Source: Kribbella qitaiheensis
GTDB lineage: Bacteria; Actinomycetota; Actinomycetes; Propionibacteriales; Kribbellaceae
NCBI RefSeq assembly: GCF_014217565.1
Contig: NZ_CP043661.1
Location: 4,402,001 to 4,466,000 of the forward strand
Length of the DNA: 64,000 nt
Direction of reading: 5' to 3'
Part shown: one piece after another, positions 56,511 to 64,000 of the stretch
Layout: the number at the start of each line of letters is the position of its first letter
How positions within the stretch are numbered: position 1 is the first letter of the stretch
Position numbers and translations under genes: made by a program
Notes under the pieces: generated by a model
Database searches by the model: none
Seen by the model: the letters and a program-made list of their open reading frames with translations, nothing else
Told to the model about the DNA's origin: nothing

Positions 56511-59500
56511 CTACTTCAGCCCGTAGGCCCGGATGACCGTCTGGCTGATCTTGTTGCCCGCGTTGTCACCGGCAACAACCCGTAGCGAGACGGTGCCCTT
56601 GCCCGCCGGCACTACGGCTACGTAGTGACCGCGAGTCCCTACCGCGATGATCCGGCGCCACGTCTTGCCCTCGTCGAACGACACCTGGGCCTGCAGCGAG
56701 GTAGAGCGAGGCGCGGCGACCCCTGCCTGCTGGTGAACCTTGAACCCGATCAGGTGCGTCCGGGCCGCCACTCGCCCGGTCAGATCCGTCGGCACCTCGT
56801 AGTCCACCTGCAGCAGCGGTAGTGCCGTCGCCGTGGTCTCCGAGGCCTTCTTGGACCGGAAGTCCCAGACCGTACGGGTGCTGGTCCCCCAGTTCCATTC
56901 ACCTTCCTCGTCGACCCGCGCTGTCGACAGATCCAGCTTGTACGCCGAGTCGCCGCTGCTGGTGATCACGTCCTGCCAGGCATCGGGGAGTTCGCCGACT
57001 ACCTTGCCGTCGCGGCTCAGTACGGCCGAGGCGGACGTGGTCTCACCGAGCGTGTGGTGCCCGGCCGCGTCAACGAACGTCGGCACCCGCAGCGACAACC
57101 TGTCACCCGTCCTGGTGGACACCAGACCAGGTGCGGCCGCCGGACGGACTACCGGCCCGAACCAGGTCTCCGTGGACGAACCAGGGCGGTAGCTGCGCGG
57201 TACGGAGGTCATGCCGCCGCTCAGCGGGTTCATCGAGTCCCAGGTGTAGAGGTGGTGGACCCGGTGCTGCCAGAGCGAGTCGCCGGACGTCACCCACTCC
57301 TCGCGGACCTTCGGAGTCTCGATGGCGCGCTGCGAGTCGTTCCAGGAGTACTCCTGCCACGGACGCCAGCCGAACCGCTGCTCCTTGGCCCAGTTGAAGC
57401 CACCGTTGTCGGCGTACGCCGTGGTCACTCGCGCGCTGTTGGCGGCAGTGACCTTGTAGGTGATCCTCGCTGGGATCTGCCCGGCCGAGACCTGCTGTAC
57501 GTCGTACAGGTAGGGGCTGGAGGGGGTCAGCGTGAGATCGATCGTCGCGTGTCCTTCGCCGGCCCGGTCGATCAGCTTCTGGCCGTCCTTGGTGGTCGTC
57601 ACCATCGCCGGGATGGGTTCGCGATCACCTGTGGGCGTCCAGACGGTCCAGGCCGACCAGTCCGGCGGCCGGACCAGGATGACCCCGGCAGCACCGCCCT
57701 TGGCCGCCGCTGCGATCTGGTCTTCCTCACTGACGTCTTCGCTGTCCTTCAGTACCGCGACAGCACCCTTGACGACCTTGGTGGTCAACGGGAACCGCTT
57801 CTTCCCGGCCAGGGAAGGCGACTGGTGCAGCAGGTTGATGTCCAGCGGCCCGGTGACGCCCGGGATGGACGCCTGCACGATCGGCGCGGCCAGCTGCCAG
57901 CGGGACGAGAACTCGAAGGTTCCGTCGGCGACCGGCTTGGTCGGGGTGGCCAGCACCTGCTTGACCGTGCTGAAGTGCATCACGCCGTGACTGATCTGGC
58001 GGCCGTTGCCGTACTCGCGGTGCACGTAGTAGCTGAGCACTGCCTGCTGTTCCGACGGCTTGGGCGTCTCGATCGTGATCGGGACCGCCTTGCGAGCATC
58101 GATGACCACCTCGATGTCCTTGGTCACCGCGATGTTCGGATCCGTGAACAGGCTGACCTTCTCGTCCTGCGGGTCGTTGTTCTCGACGATCGAGTGCAGC
58201 AGGTACGTGCCTTCCTCGACCGTGGCCTTGAAGGTCCCACCGTCCGGGATCCACGCCAGCGAGTCGGACCGCGCGTTGTCGCCGTACAGCGAGACCACCG
58301 GTACGCCGGTCGGCTTGCCGTCGAGGCCGACGGCTCGCAAGGTGACCGTGTGGCTGGGGCCCTGGCGCCAAGCGCCGACTGCCGTGTGCGTGACGACCCC
58401 ATCGGGGCCGGTGGCAACGATCCAGCCGCTGTGCAGACCACGGTCGAGCTTGGCCGCGTCCAGAGCCACCGGCACGTCGGCGCTTCCGCCTGCGGGCACG
58501 GTGACGGTGCTAGGCAGGGTGATCGCATCTGTCTCAGGCTTGTGCGTGTCCAGGTTGTCCACGTCGGCCACGAGGTTCAGCGTGATCGGTGCCCTGCCGT
58601 CGTTCCGGTAGGTGACCGTCTTGGTCGATCCACCGGTGGTGGTCTGCAGACCGAAGTCGGCCACGCCGGTCGCGAAGACCTGCTGTGCAATGGCCCGGGC
58701 CACATCGACCCGACCGGCTCCCTGCGAGTACACGCTCACGTCCGCAGCGGTCTTCGCAGTACTGACCAGCGCTTCCTTGAGGCGGTCTGCCTTCCAGTCA
58801 GGGTGCGCCTGGGCCAGCAGCGCGGCAGCGCCCGCTACGTGCGGCGTAGCCATCGACGTACCCGAGGCCGCCGTGTAGAGGTCGTCCAGCGGCTCGCCCA
58901 TCGCAGTACCGGCGGCGCGGGCCGCCACGATGTTCACACCGGGTGCAGTGATCTCCGGCTTGAGGCCACCGTCACCGAGCCGAGGTCCGCGGCTGGAGAA
59001 GTCGGCCATCTTGTCGTCACGGTCGACCGCACCGACAGTGAGCGCGGCGGCGGCGCTGCCCGGCGTATCGATCGACTCGTCCGCGCCGTCGTTGCCCGCG
59101 GCGATGACGAACAGCATGCCGGTACGAGCGGTGATGTCGTTGACGGCCAGGCTGAGCGGGTCGGTGCCGTCGGTCGGCTCGCCACCGAGGCTCATGTTGA
59201 CCACGCGGGCGCCTTCCGCGGCAGCCCACTCCATGCCGGCGATGATGGACGAGTCGTAGCCGTAGCCGTCGTCGCCGAGCACCTTGCCGATCAGCAGGTC
59301 GGCCTTGGGCGCCACGCCCTTGCGGGTGCCACCAGCGCCCGCTCCCGTGCCGGCGATCGTCGCGGCGACGTGCGTGCCGTGGCCGAAGTGGTCCTCGGTG
59401 CCGCTGGGGCTCGCCGAGAAGTCCATTGCCTTCTTGATCTTGCCGGCCAGGTCAGGGTGGTTGCCGTCGGCACCGGTGTCCAGTACTGCGACCGAGATGC

Positions 59501-60191
59501 CTGTGCCCTCGTATCCGGCCTGCCAGGCAGCAGGAGCGCCGATCTGCGGCACGCTCCGGTCCAGCACCGGCCGCACTCGAGCGTCCAGCCAGACCTTGCT
59601 GACGCCGCTGTTGAGAGTCCGTGCCGTCTGCGCAGGCTTCAGCGACTGCCAGAGCGAGGTGAGCTCGCCCTTGCCCGCCCGGATCGCGGTGGCGCCGATC
59701 GACGGGAGTTGCCGGACGGTCGTCGTACCGGTGAGTGTCTGCGAGCGGGCGTTGTTCTGGTCGGCGTACCGCACGATCAGCGGGAGCGTCGTCGCTTTCG
59801 AGTCGCCGAAGCCGTCGGCGATCAGCTCGTTCACGTCGAACAGGTTCGCGTCCAGAACGCCGCTGGAGATGTACGGCACCGCGTCGCTCGGCAGGATCCG
59901 CAGGCCGCCGTCCACCTCGATCGTGTGGAACGCGACCTGTTCCCGGCCGGGTGCGGGCTGCACCGACGCGGCCTTCTTCCCACCGCCGGCGTCGGCCACC
60001 TGCACTACATCACCGGTGACCAGCGTGACCTTCTGTACGCCGGACGCCGGGCTCGAGGTGGTGCGTGGCGTGGTGGTGCCGCCGGGGTCTGGCGGGGCAG
60101 CGGTCGCCGGGACCGCCGTAGTGCTGATTGCCGTAGCACTGATTGCTAGGACAGCCGCAAGGATGGCGGCACGCTTCTTCGGGGAGGACAT
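56511..60191 (-). CDS. Large secreted S8 family serine peptidase (subtilase)
   Basis: A 1226-aa exported protease. Signal peptide 1-32 (KKRAAILAAVLAISATAIST). The propeptide spans to about 220. The catalytic triad is D238 in VLDTGADG, H274 in GHGTHVAATI and S446 in SGTSMATPHVAGAAALL. A PA-like insert or domain appears at about 830-860 (AAAKGGAAGVILVRPPDW). The C-terminal 350 residues are beta-rich repeats ending RVVAGDNAGNKISQTVI. It degrades external proteins. ATG 60191. It is followed by the PASTA lipoprotein gene upstream on the same strand. Confidence 0.94.
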   Translation of the reverse strand: MSSPKKRAAILAAVLAISATAISTTAVPATAAPPDPGGTTTPRTTSSPASGVQKVTLVTGDVVQVADAGGGKKAASVQPAPGREQVAFHTIEVDGGLRILPSDAVPYISSGVLDANLFDVNELIADGFGDSKATTLPLIVRYADQNNARSQTLTGTTTVRQLPSIGATAIRAGKGELTSLWQSLKPAQTARTLNSGVSKVWLDARVRPVLDRSVPQIGAPAAWQAGYEGTGISVAVLDTGADGNHPDLAGKIKKAMDFSASPSGTEDHFGHGTHVAATIAGTGAGAGGTRKGVAPKADLLIGKVLGDDGYGYDSSIIAGMEWAAAEGARVVNMSLGGEPTDGTDPLSLAVNDITARTGMLFVIAAGNDGADESIDTPGSAAAALTVGAVDRDDKMADFSSRGPRLGDGGLKPEITAPGVNIVAARAAGTAMGEPLDDLYTAASGTSMATPHVAGAAALLAQAHPDWKADRLKEALVSTAKTAADVSVYSQGAGRVDVARAIAQQVFATGVADFGLQTTTGGSTKTVTYRNDGRAPITLNLVADVDNLDTHKPETDAITLPSTVTVPAGGSADVPVALDAAKLDRGLHSGWIVATGPDGVVTHTAVGAWRQGPSHTVTLRAVGLDGKPTGVPVVSLYGDNARSDSLAWIPDGGTFKATVEEGTYLLHSIVENNDPQDEKVSLFTDPNIAVTKDIEVVIDARKAVPITIETPKPSEQQAVLSYYVHREYGNGRQISHGVMHFSTVKQVLATPTKPVADGTFEFSSRWQLAAPIVQASIPGVTGPLDINLLHQSPSLAGKKRFPLTTKVVKGAVAVLKDSEDVSEEDQIAAAAKGGAAGVILVRPPDWSAWTVWTPTGDREPIPAMVTTTKDGQKLIDRAGEGHATIDLTLTPSSPYLYDVQQVSAGQIPARITYKVTAANSARVTTAYADNGGFNWAKEQRFGWRPWQEYSWNDSQRAIETPKVREEWVTSGDSLWQHRVHHLYTWDSMNPLSGGMTSVPRSYRPGSSTETWFGPVVRPAAAPGLVSTRTGDRLSLRVPTFVDAAGHHTLGETTSASAVLSRDGKVVGELPDAWQDVITSSGDSAYKLDLSTARVDEEGEWNWGTSTRTVWDFRSKKASETTATALPLLQVDYEVPTDLTGRVAARTHLIGFKVHQQAGVAAPRSTSLQAQVSFDEGKTWRRIIAVGTRGHYVAVVPAGKGTVSLRVVAGDNAGNKISQTVIRAYGLK

Positions 60192-60317
60192 GGGTGCGAC
60201 TCCTTCGAGAGGCTAGGGCAGGCACCTCTTCCGAGTGAGTCTGCGGCCGCTACCTACCCCCGCGCCCTGTCCAACCCTGCCGTCCCTGCGCCATGTCCCA
60301 ACAACGCCAGCCCGGTG

Positions 60318-60701
60318 CTACTCGCCGATCTTCTTCGAGCGGAGCAGGATCTTGGTGTCGAGGGGGGCCTTGGTTCCGCCGGTGGGCAGTTGGGAGACGA
60401 CTACCCAATTGCGGTCGTTGATGAGCAGGCGGCCCTTGCCGGTGGCGTCCTGCTCGGTCAGGTAGAAGTAGCCCGCGGCCTGCATGGTGTCCTGGGCGAG
60501 CTGGTGGTTCACCCCGACCACGTCGGGCACTACGCCGGACGCGCCGGTCGGGGTCGGTGTCGGAGTGGGCGTCGGTGGAGGCGGGGTGTTGGTGACGGTG
60601 ACGGTTGCCGGGCCGGCCGGCTCGCCGGAGCCGCAGGCCGCGTTGGCCGCCAGCAGGAGCACGCCGCATCCCAGCACTGAAGCGATACGTAGTACGGGCA
60701 C
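60318..60701 (-). CDS. PASTA-domain lipoprotein
   Basis: A 127-aa protein started at GTG 60701, chosen because GGAGG lies 8 bases upstream. A lipoprotein-like signal (VLGCGVLLLAANAACGSGEP) gives a likely lipidated Cys, though the -3 residue is Asn, which is unusual. A Thr/Pro linker follows, then one PASTA domain (about 58-127: VVPDVVGVNHQLAQDTMQAA, then GYFYLTEQDATGKGR, ending RSKKIGE). PASTA domains bind peptidoglycan or beta-lactams. A free-standing PASTA lipoprotein is uncommon. Confidence 0.8.
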   Translation of the reverse strand: MPVLRIASVLGCGVLLLAANAACGSGEPAGPATVTVTNTPPPPTPTPTPTPTGASGVVPDVVGVNHQLAQDTMQAAGYFYLTEQDATGKGRLLINDRNWVVVSQLPTGGTKAPLDTKILLRSKKIGE

Positions 60702-61074
60702 TGTGAGTACCTCCTGCCTCGACGGTCGCCGACGCAGGCACTCTGCGCAACCCGACTTGCAACTGAGCGTCAACGAGACACGTGGTGAACCGCTGCGCTC
60801 GCCGTACACGTACAGGATCGAACTGGTCCGGTAAACAACTTACCAGCCGTGGAACTGGTCCATTGCGCCATTTGCAACGACAAATGCAGGCGATGCTCCA
60901 GGGTGCCAGATTTCGATCAGATTTCTGGACGTGCGCGCTCTCACGACTTAATAACGGATACTACTGAACTATTGACTGGTTAGTCGACTCTGGGCAAAAC
61001 TCTGCGCCACTGAACGACAGGTTCATACCAGTCAGCCGGGGGGAATCTCCGGCTACTTCGCCAGAGGTGATCCG
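60702..61074. other. Intergenic region before the sugar transporter
   Basis: About 370 bases. The sequence is AT-richer than the neighbours (TTAATAACGGATACTACTGAA). It contains a dre-like site and a loose repeat GACTGGTTAGTC (60973-60984). I see no gene. Promoters for both directions are likely here. Confidence 0.6.
61017..61032. promoter_or_regulatory. DasR/GntR-type (dre-like) operator
   Basis: ACAGGTTCATACCAGT matches the dre consensus ACTGGTCTAGACCAGT at 12 of 16 positions with symmetric half sites AGGT/ACC. It lies 43 bases before the transporter start. Confidence 0.55.
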
Positions 61075-62337
61075 ATGAAGTTCCGTCCCCTTGCCGTTGC
61101 CGCAGTCGCGGCTCTATCCCTGACCGCGCTCGCCGCTTGTGGCAGCTCGGACAAGAAGGACGCCGCCGCGTCCGGCCCGACGACCATCGACGTGTGGCTG
61201 ATGAAGGGCAGCGTCTCCGACGACTTCCTCAAGCGGTTCACCGCCGACTTCGCTGCGAACCACCAGGACATCAAGGCCAACGTCCAGATCCAGGAATGGA
61301 ACGGGATCGGCCCGAAGATCATCGGCGCGCTGGCCAGCAAGGACGCGCCGGACGTGATCGAGGTCGGCAACACCCAGGTCGCGCAGTACTCCGCTTCCGG
61401 TGGCGTCAAGGATCTGACCGACAAGAAGTCCGACCTCAAGGGTGACGACTGGATCGCCGGTCTGTCCGAGCCGGGCAACTTCGACGGCAAGCAATTCGGC
61501 ATTCCGTACTACGCCGCGAACAGGGTCGTGCTCTACCGCAAGGACCTGTTCCAGGCAGCCGGCATCACCGCCCCGCCGAAGACGCGGGAGGAGTGGCTGG
61601 CCGACACCGCCAAGGTGAACACCGGCGGCAACCAGGGCATCTACCTGCCCGGCCAGAACTTCTACGTCCTGTCCGGCTTCATCTGGGACGAGGGCGGCGA
61701 CCTCGCGGTCAAGGACGGCGACTCCTGGAAGGGTGCGCTGGAGACCCCCGAGGCACTGAAGGGGATGGACTTCTACAAGCGGATCCAGGCGCTCGGCAAG
61801 GGCCCGAAGGACTCCGACGAGGCGAAGCCGACCCAGACCGACGTGTTCGCCCAGGGCAAGGTCGCGCAGATGATCGCAGTACCGGGTGCCGCCGAGCTGA
61901 TCGCGCAGGCGAACCCCGCGCTGAAGGACAAGATCGGCTACTTCCCGATCCCGGGCAAGACCGCCGACAAGCCGGGTGCCGTCTTCACCGGTGGCTCCGA
62001 CCTGATCATCCCGGAGGCCGCGGCCGACCAGGACGCGGCGTACACCTTCATCAAGGAACTGGCCGGCGAGAAGTGGCAGGTCGACCTGGCCAAGTCGATG
62101 AAGTACGTGCCGAACCGGACCGCCCTCGCGTCGTCGGTCGGCGCGGACCCGGGCGTGGCGGCGATGGCGGCCGGTGCGGCCAACGGCAAGGCCACCCCGA
62201 ACTCCCCGAACTGGGCCGCGGTCGAGGCGAAGAACCCGATCAAGGAGTACCAGACCAAGGTGCTGACCGGCGGTGACCCGGCCGCCGCGGCCAAGGCCGC
62301 CGACGAGATCATCACCCAGGCCCTGAACGCCAAGTAG
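61075..62337 (+). CDS. Sugar ABC transporter substrate-binding lipoprotein (DasA-like)
   Basis: A 420-aa extracytoplasmic binding protein. The lipobox is LTALAAC (Cys about 22). The mature part has VWLMKGSVSDDFLKRF, GNTQVAQYSASGGVKDLT and the motif DVFAQGKVAQM, as in family 1 sugar binding proteins such as DasA. A GAGGTGATCC leader precedes the ATG. It delivers an oligosaccharide, possibly chitobiose, cellobiose or arabino-oligosaccharide, to the two downstream permeases. No ATPase gene is in the window; such systems often share the global MsiK ATPase. Confidence 0.92.
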   Translation: MKFRPLAVAAVAALSLTALAACGSSDKKDAAASGPTTIDVWLMKGSVSDDFLKRFTADFAANHQDIKANVQIQEWNGIGPKIIGALASKDAPDVIEVGNTQVAQYSASGGVKDLTDKKSDLKGDDWIAGLSEPGNFDGKQFGIPYYAANRVVLYRKDLFQAAGITAPPKTREEWLADTAKVNTGGNQGIYLPGQNFYVLSGFIWDEGGDLAVKDGDSWKGALETPEALKGMDFYKRIQALGKGPKDSDEAKPTQTDVFAQGKVAQMIAVPGAAELIAQANPALKDKIGYFPIPGKTADKPGAVFTGGSDLIIPEAAADQDAAYTFIKELAGEKWQVDLAKSMKYVPNRTALASSVGADPGVAAMAAGAANGKATPNSPNWAAVEAKNPIKEYQTKVLTGGDPAAAAKAADEIITQALNAK

Positions 62338-62341
62338 AACT

Positions 62342-63313
62342 ATGGCTGTGGCTGAGATCGACACCACCACAGCGGCCCCCGCCCCCGAGCCCGGTAAGCC
62401 GGTCTCGGTCAGGCGGGGGCAACCCCTGTGGGTCCGCGTCCTGCCCTATCTGCTGGTCGCGCCGACGGTCATCGGTACGGCGTACCTGCTGGCCTATCCG
62501 TTGGTCCGCAACCTGCTGATCTCGTTCCAGAAGTTCGGCATCGCCCAGCTGATCCGCGGTGGTGCCGAGTTCGTCGGCATCGACAACTACCAGCAGATCC
62601 TTTCCGACGACAAGTTCTGGGGTGTGGTCGGGCGGACGTTCGTGTTCACCGCGATCAACGTCGGCCTGATCATGGTGCTGGCCACCTTGGTCGCGGTGCT
62701 GATCGGTGCCCTGGGCAAGTGGATGCGGTTCGCCGTGATGGGTGGCCTGGTGGTCGCCTGGGCGATCCCGGTGATCGCCGCGACGACCGTCTTCCAGTGG
62801 CTGTTCCAGTCCCAGCTCGGGGTCGTGAACTGGGTCCTGGTCGCGCTCGGCTTCGAGCAGTTCGACGGCAAGGCGTGGTTCGCGGACGGCAACTCGACGT
62901 TCGCGATCATCGTGTTGCTGATCGTCTGGCAGTCGGTCCCGTTCGCGGCGCTGACCCTGTACGCCGCGATGACGACGGTGCCGAAGGAACTGCACGAGTC
63001 GGCCCAGATCGACGGGGCCGGCTCGGTCAAGACCTTCTGGCTGATCACCTTCCCGATCCTGCGGCCGATGTTCGGGCTGATCGGTTGCCTGGAGGTGATC
63101 TGGGTGTTCAAGAGCTTCGTCCAGATCTGGGCGATCAGCCAGGGCGGGCCGGGCAACGCGACCCTGACGCTGCCCGTCTACGCCTACCAGATCGCCCAGT
63201 CGCTGAACCGCTACGACCTGGGCGCGGCGATCTCGATGGTCACGGTGCTGATCCTGGCCGTGGTGCTGCTCGCCTACTTCCGGCAGATGTTCAAAGAGGA
63301 GGGTGAACTGTGA
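62342..63313 (+). CDS. Sugar ABC transporter permease (MalF/DasB type)
   Basis: A 323-aa membrane protein with six helices (about 35-58, 100-125, 135-155, 180-200, 225-250, 285-305). The EAA loop is LHESAQIDGAGSVKTFWLIT. It starts 4 bases after the stop of the binding protein and its own stop overlaps the next start by 4 bases. Confidence 0.93.
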   Translation: MAVAEIDTTTAAPAPEPGKPVSVRRGQPLWVRVLPYLLVAPTVIGTAYLLAYPLVRNLLISFQKFGIAQLIRGGAEFVGIDNYQQILSDDKFWGVVGRTFVFTAINVGLIMVLATLVAVLIGALGKWMRFAVMGGLVVAWAIPVIAATTVFQWLFQSQLGVVNWVLVALGFEQFDGKAWFADGNSTFAIIVLLIVWQSVPFAALTLYAAMTTVPKELHESAQIDGAGSVKTFWLITFPILRPMFGLIGCLEVIWVFKSFVQIWAISQGGPGNATLTLPVYAYQIAQSLNRYDLGAAISMVTVLILAVVLLAYFRQMFKEEGEL

Positions 63314-64000
63314 GGACCCGGCTCAGCCGCAGGCTCACGCTGAACGTCCTGGCCCTCGGCGTCTTCTTCTTCTCGGTCTTCCCCGTCTACTGGATGGTGC
63401 TGACCGCGTTCAAGCCGACCAGGGAGATCCAGGCGGAGACGCCGTCCTTCCTCCCGACGAACGTCACTTTGGACCACTTCAGTACGGCGGTGCACGCGGA
63501 CGGCTTCTGGACCTTCTGGCGCAACAGCGGGATGGTCGCGCTCAGCGCAGTGCTGCTGTCGCTGGTGGTGGCCTGCCTGGCGGCGTACGCCGTCGGCCGG
63601 ATGAAGTGGAAGGGCCGGCAGGCGTTCATCCTGATGGTGTTCATCGCGCAGATGACGCCGTGGGAGGCGCTGCTGATCCCGATGTACGTGATCGCCCGCG
63701 ACACCGACATGCTCGACAAGCTGCCGATGCTGACGCTGATCTACTTCATGATGACGCTGCCGTTCACGATCGTGACGCTGCGCGGCTTCCTGAAGGGCAT
63801 CCCGGTCGAGCTCGAGGAAGCAGCCCAGGTCGACGGCTGCAACCAGTTCGAGGCGTTCCGGCGGATCGTCTTCCCGCTGCTCGCGCCGGGGCTGCTCTCG
63901 ACGTCGCTGTTCGGTTTCATCACCGCCTGGAACGAGTTCGCCTTCGCGAACCTGCTGATCATCAAGAACCAGAACCAGCGCACGCTGCCGGTCTGGCTCT
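63310..64000 (+). CDS. Sugar ABC transporter permease (MalG/DasC type), partial
   Basis: The GTG at 63310 overlaps the previous stop (GTGA). The first helix is LNVLALGVFFFSVFPVYWMV, and the EAA loop reads VELEEAAQVDGCNQFEAFRR near residue 160-180, followed by FPLLAPGLLSTSLFGFITAW. The gene runs beyond the window end. With its neighbours it makes a complete importer except for the ATPase. Confidence 0.93.
   Translation, partial: MRTRLSRRLTLNVLALGVFFFSVFPVYWMVLTAFKPTREIQAETPSFLPTNVTLDHFSTAVHADGFWTFWRNSGMVALSAVLLSLVVACLAAYAVGRMKWKGRQAFILMVFIAQMTPWEALLIPMYVIARDTDMLDKLPMLTLIYFMMTLPFTIVTLRGFLKGIPVELEEAAQVDGCNQFEAFRRIVFPLLAPGLLSTSLFGFITAWNEFAFANLLIIKNQNQRTLPVWL

Noticed and set aside
57054..60149. 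A 1031-residue open frame on the plus strand opposite the subtilase gene
   Set aside because: Shadow of the S8 gene with Arg/Gly/Asp-rich translation and no ribosome site.
1..64000. Insertion sequences, prophage, toxin-antitoxin or defence systems
   Set aside because: No transposase, integrase, terminase, nuclease-toxin or restriction motifs were seen in any long frame; gene order in the two main blocks is the ordinary actinobacterial one.

Overview
The window is chromosomal DNA from a high-GC actinobacterium, most likely a Kribbella-like member of the Propionibacteriales. Supporting signs are the GC content, frequent GTG starts, DUF4328/DUF3566/EXLDI families and two conserved ori-proximal actinobacterial blocks. 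The first block is gyrA - DUF3566 - tRNA-Ile - DLW-39 small protein - tRNA-Ala (74-4129). The second is fhaA-fhaB-pstP-rodA-pbpA-pknB-pabA-DUF881-crgA with an adjacent tRNA-Leu (43.7-53.5 kb). I see no insertion sequence, prophage, CRISPR array or classical defence island.

Layout. 0-4 kb: DNA gyrase A block and tRNAs. 4-11 kb: single accessory genes (VOC protein, methyltransferase, AhpD-like protein, a frameshifted VanZ gene, pentapeptide-repeat protein, epimerase, PP2C-like protein, a DUF4328 membrane protein). 11-15 kb: a lipid divergon (glpD-tetR against an alkyl-DHAP-synthase-like flavoprotein) with inverted repeats between them. 15-20.5 kb: a secreted beta-helix/CBM protein with a frameshift, an SDR-QueA-like gene pair and a sugar isomerase. 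20.5-27.1 kb: two more DUF4328 proteins (one with a long tyrosine-rich tail), ogt, a small Cys protein, a YtxH/DUF5324-like protein, cyclophilin and rhomboid protease. 27.1-32.6 kb: ECF sigma factor with YCII partner, a TetR-controlled flavin monooxygenase and a secreted M14 carboxypeptidase. 32.6-38.4 kb: an arabinan-use locus (LacI regulator, GH51 arabinofuranosidase, secreted and intracellular GH43). 38.3-43.5 kb: MocR and PPOX pair, DrrAB-type ABC exporter, EXLDI protein with an N-terminal ribbon-helix-helix and palindromic operators. 43.5-53.5 kb: the cell division/peptidoglycan Ser-Thr kinase cluster. 53.5-60.7 kb: CN-hydrolase, an OGA-like acetyltransferase, TrmB-LuxR regulator, a 1226-residue subtilase and a PASTA lipoprotein. 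61-64 kb: a DasABC-like sugar ABC transporter, cut by the window end, with a dre-like operator upstream.

The genes work together mainly in three modules: growth and division control (PknB/PstP/FHA/PBP/RodA/CrgA), plant polysaccharide degradation and uptake (GH51, GH43, beta-helix protein, sugar transporter) and membrane lipid or surface functions (GlpD, AGPS-like enzyme, DUF4328 family). The most interesting non-coding signals are clusters of DnaA-box-like sequences at 43524-43660 and 7071-7130, and several well-formed palindromic operators. All functional assignments come from reading the sequence; no database search was run.
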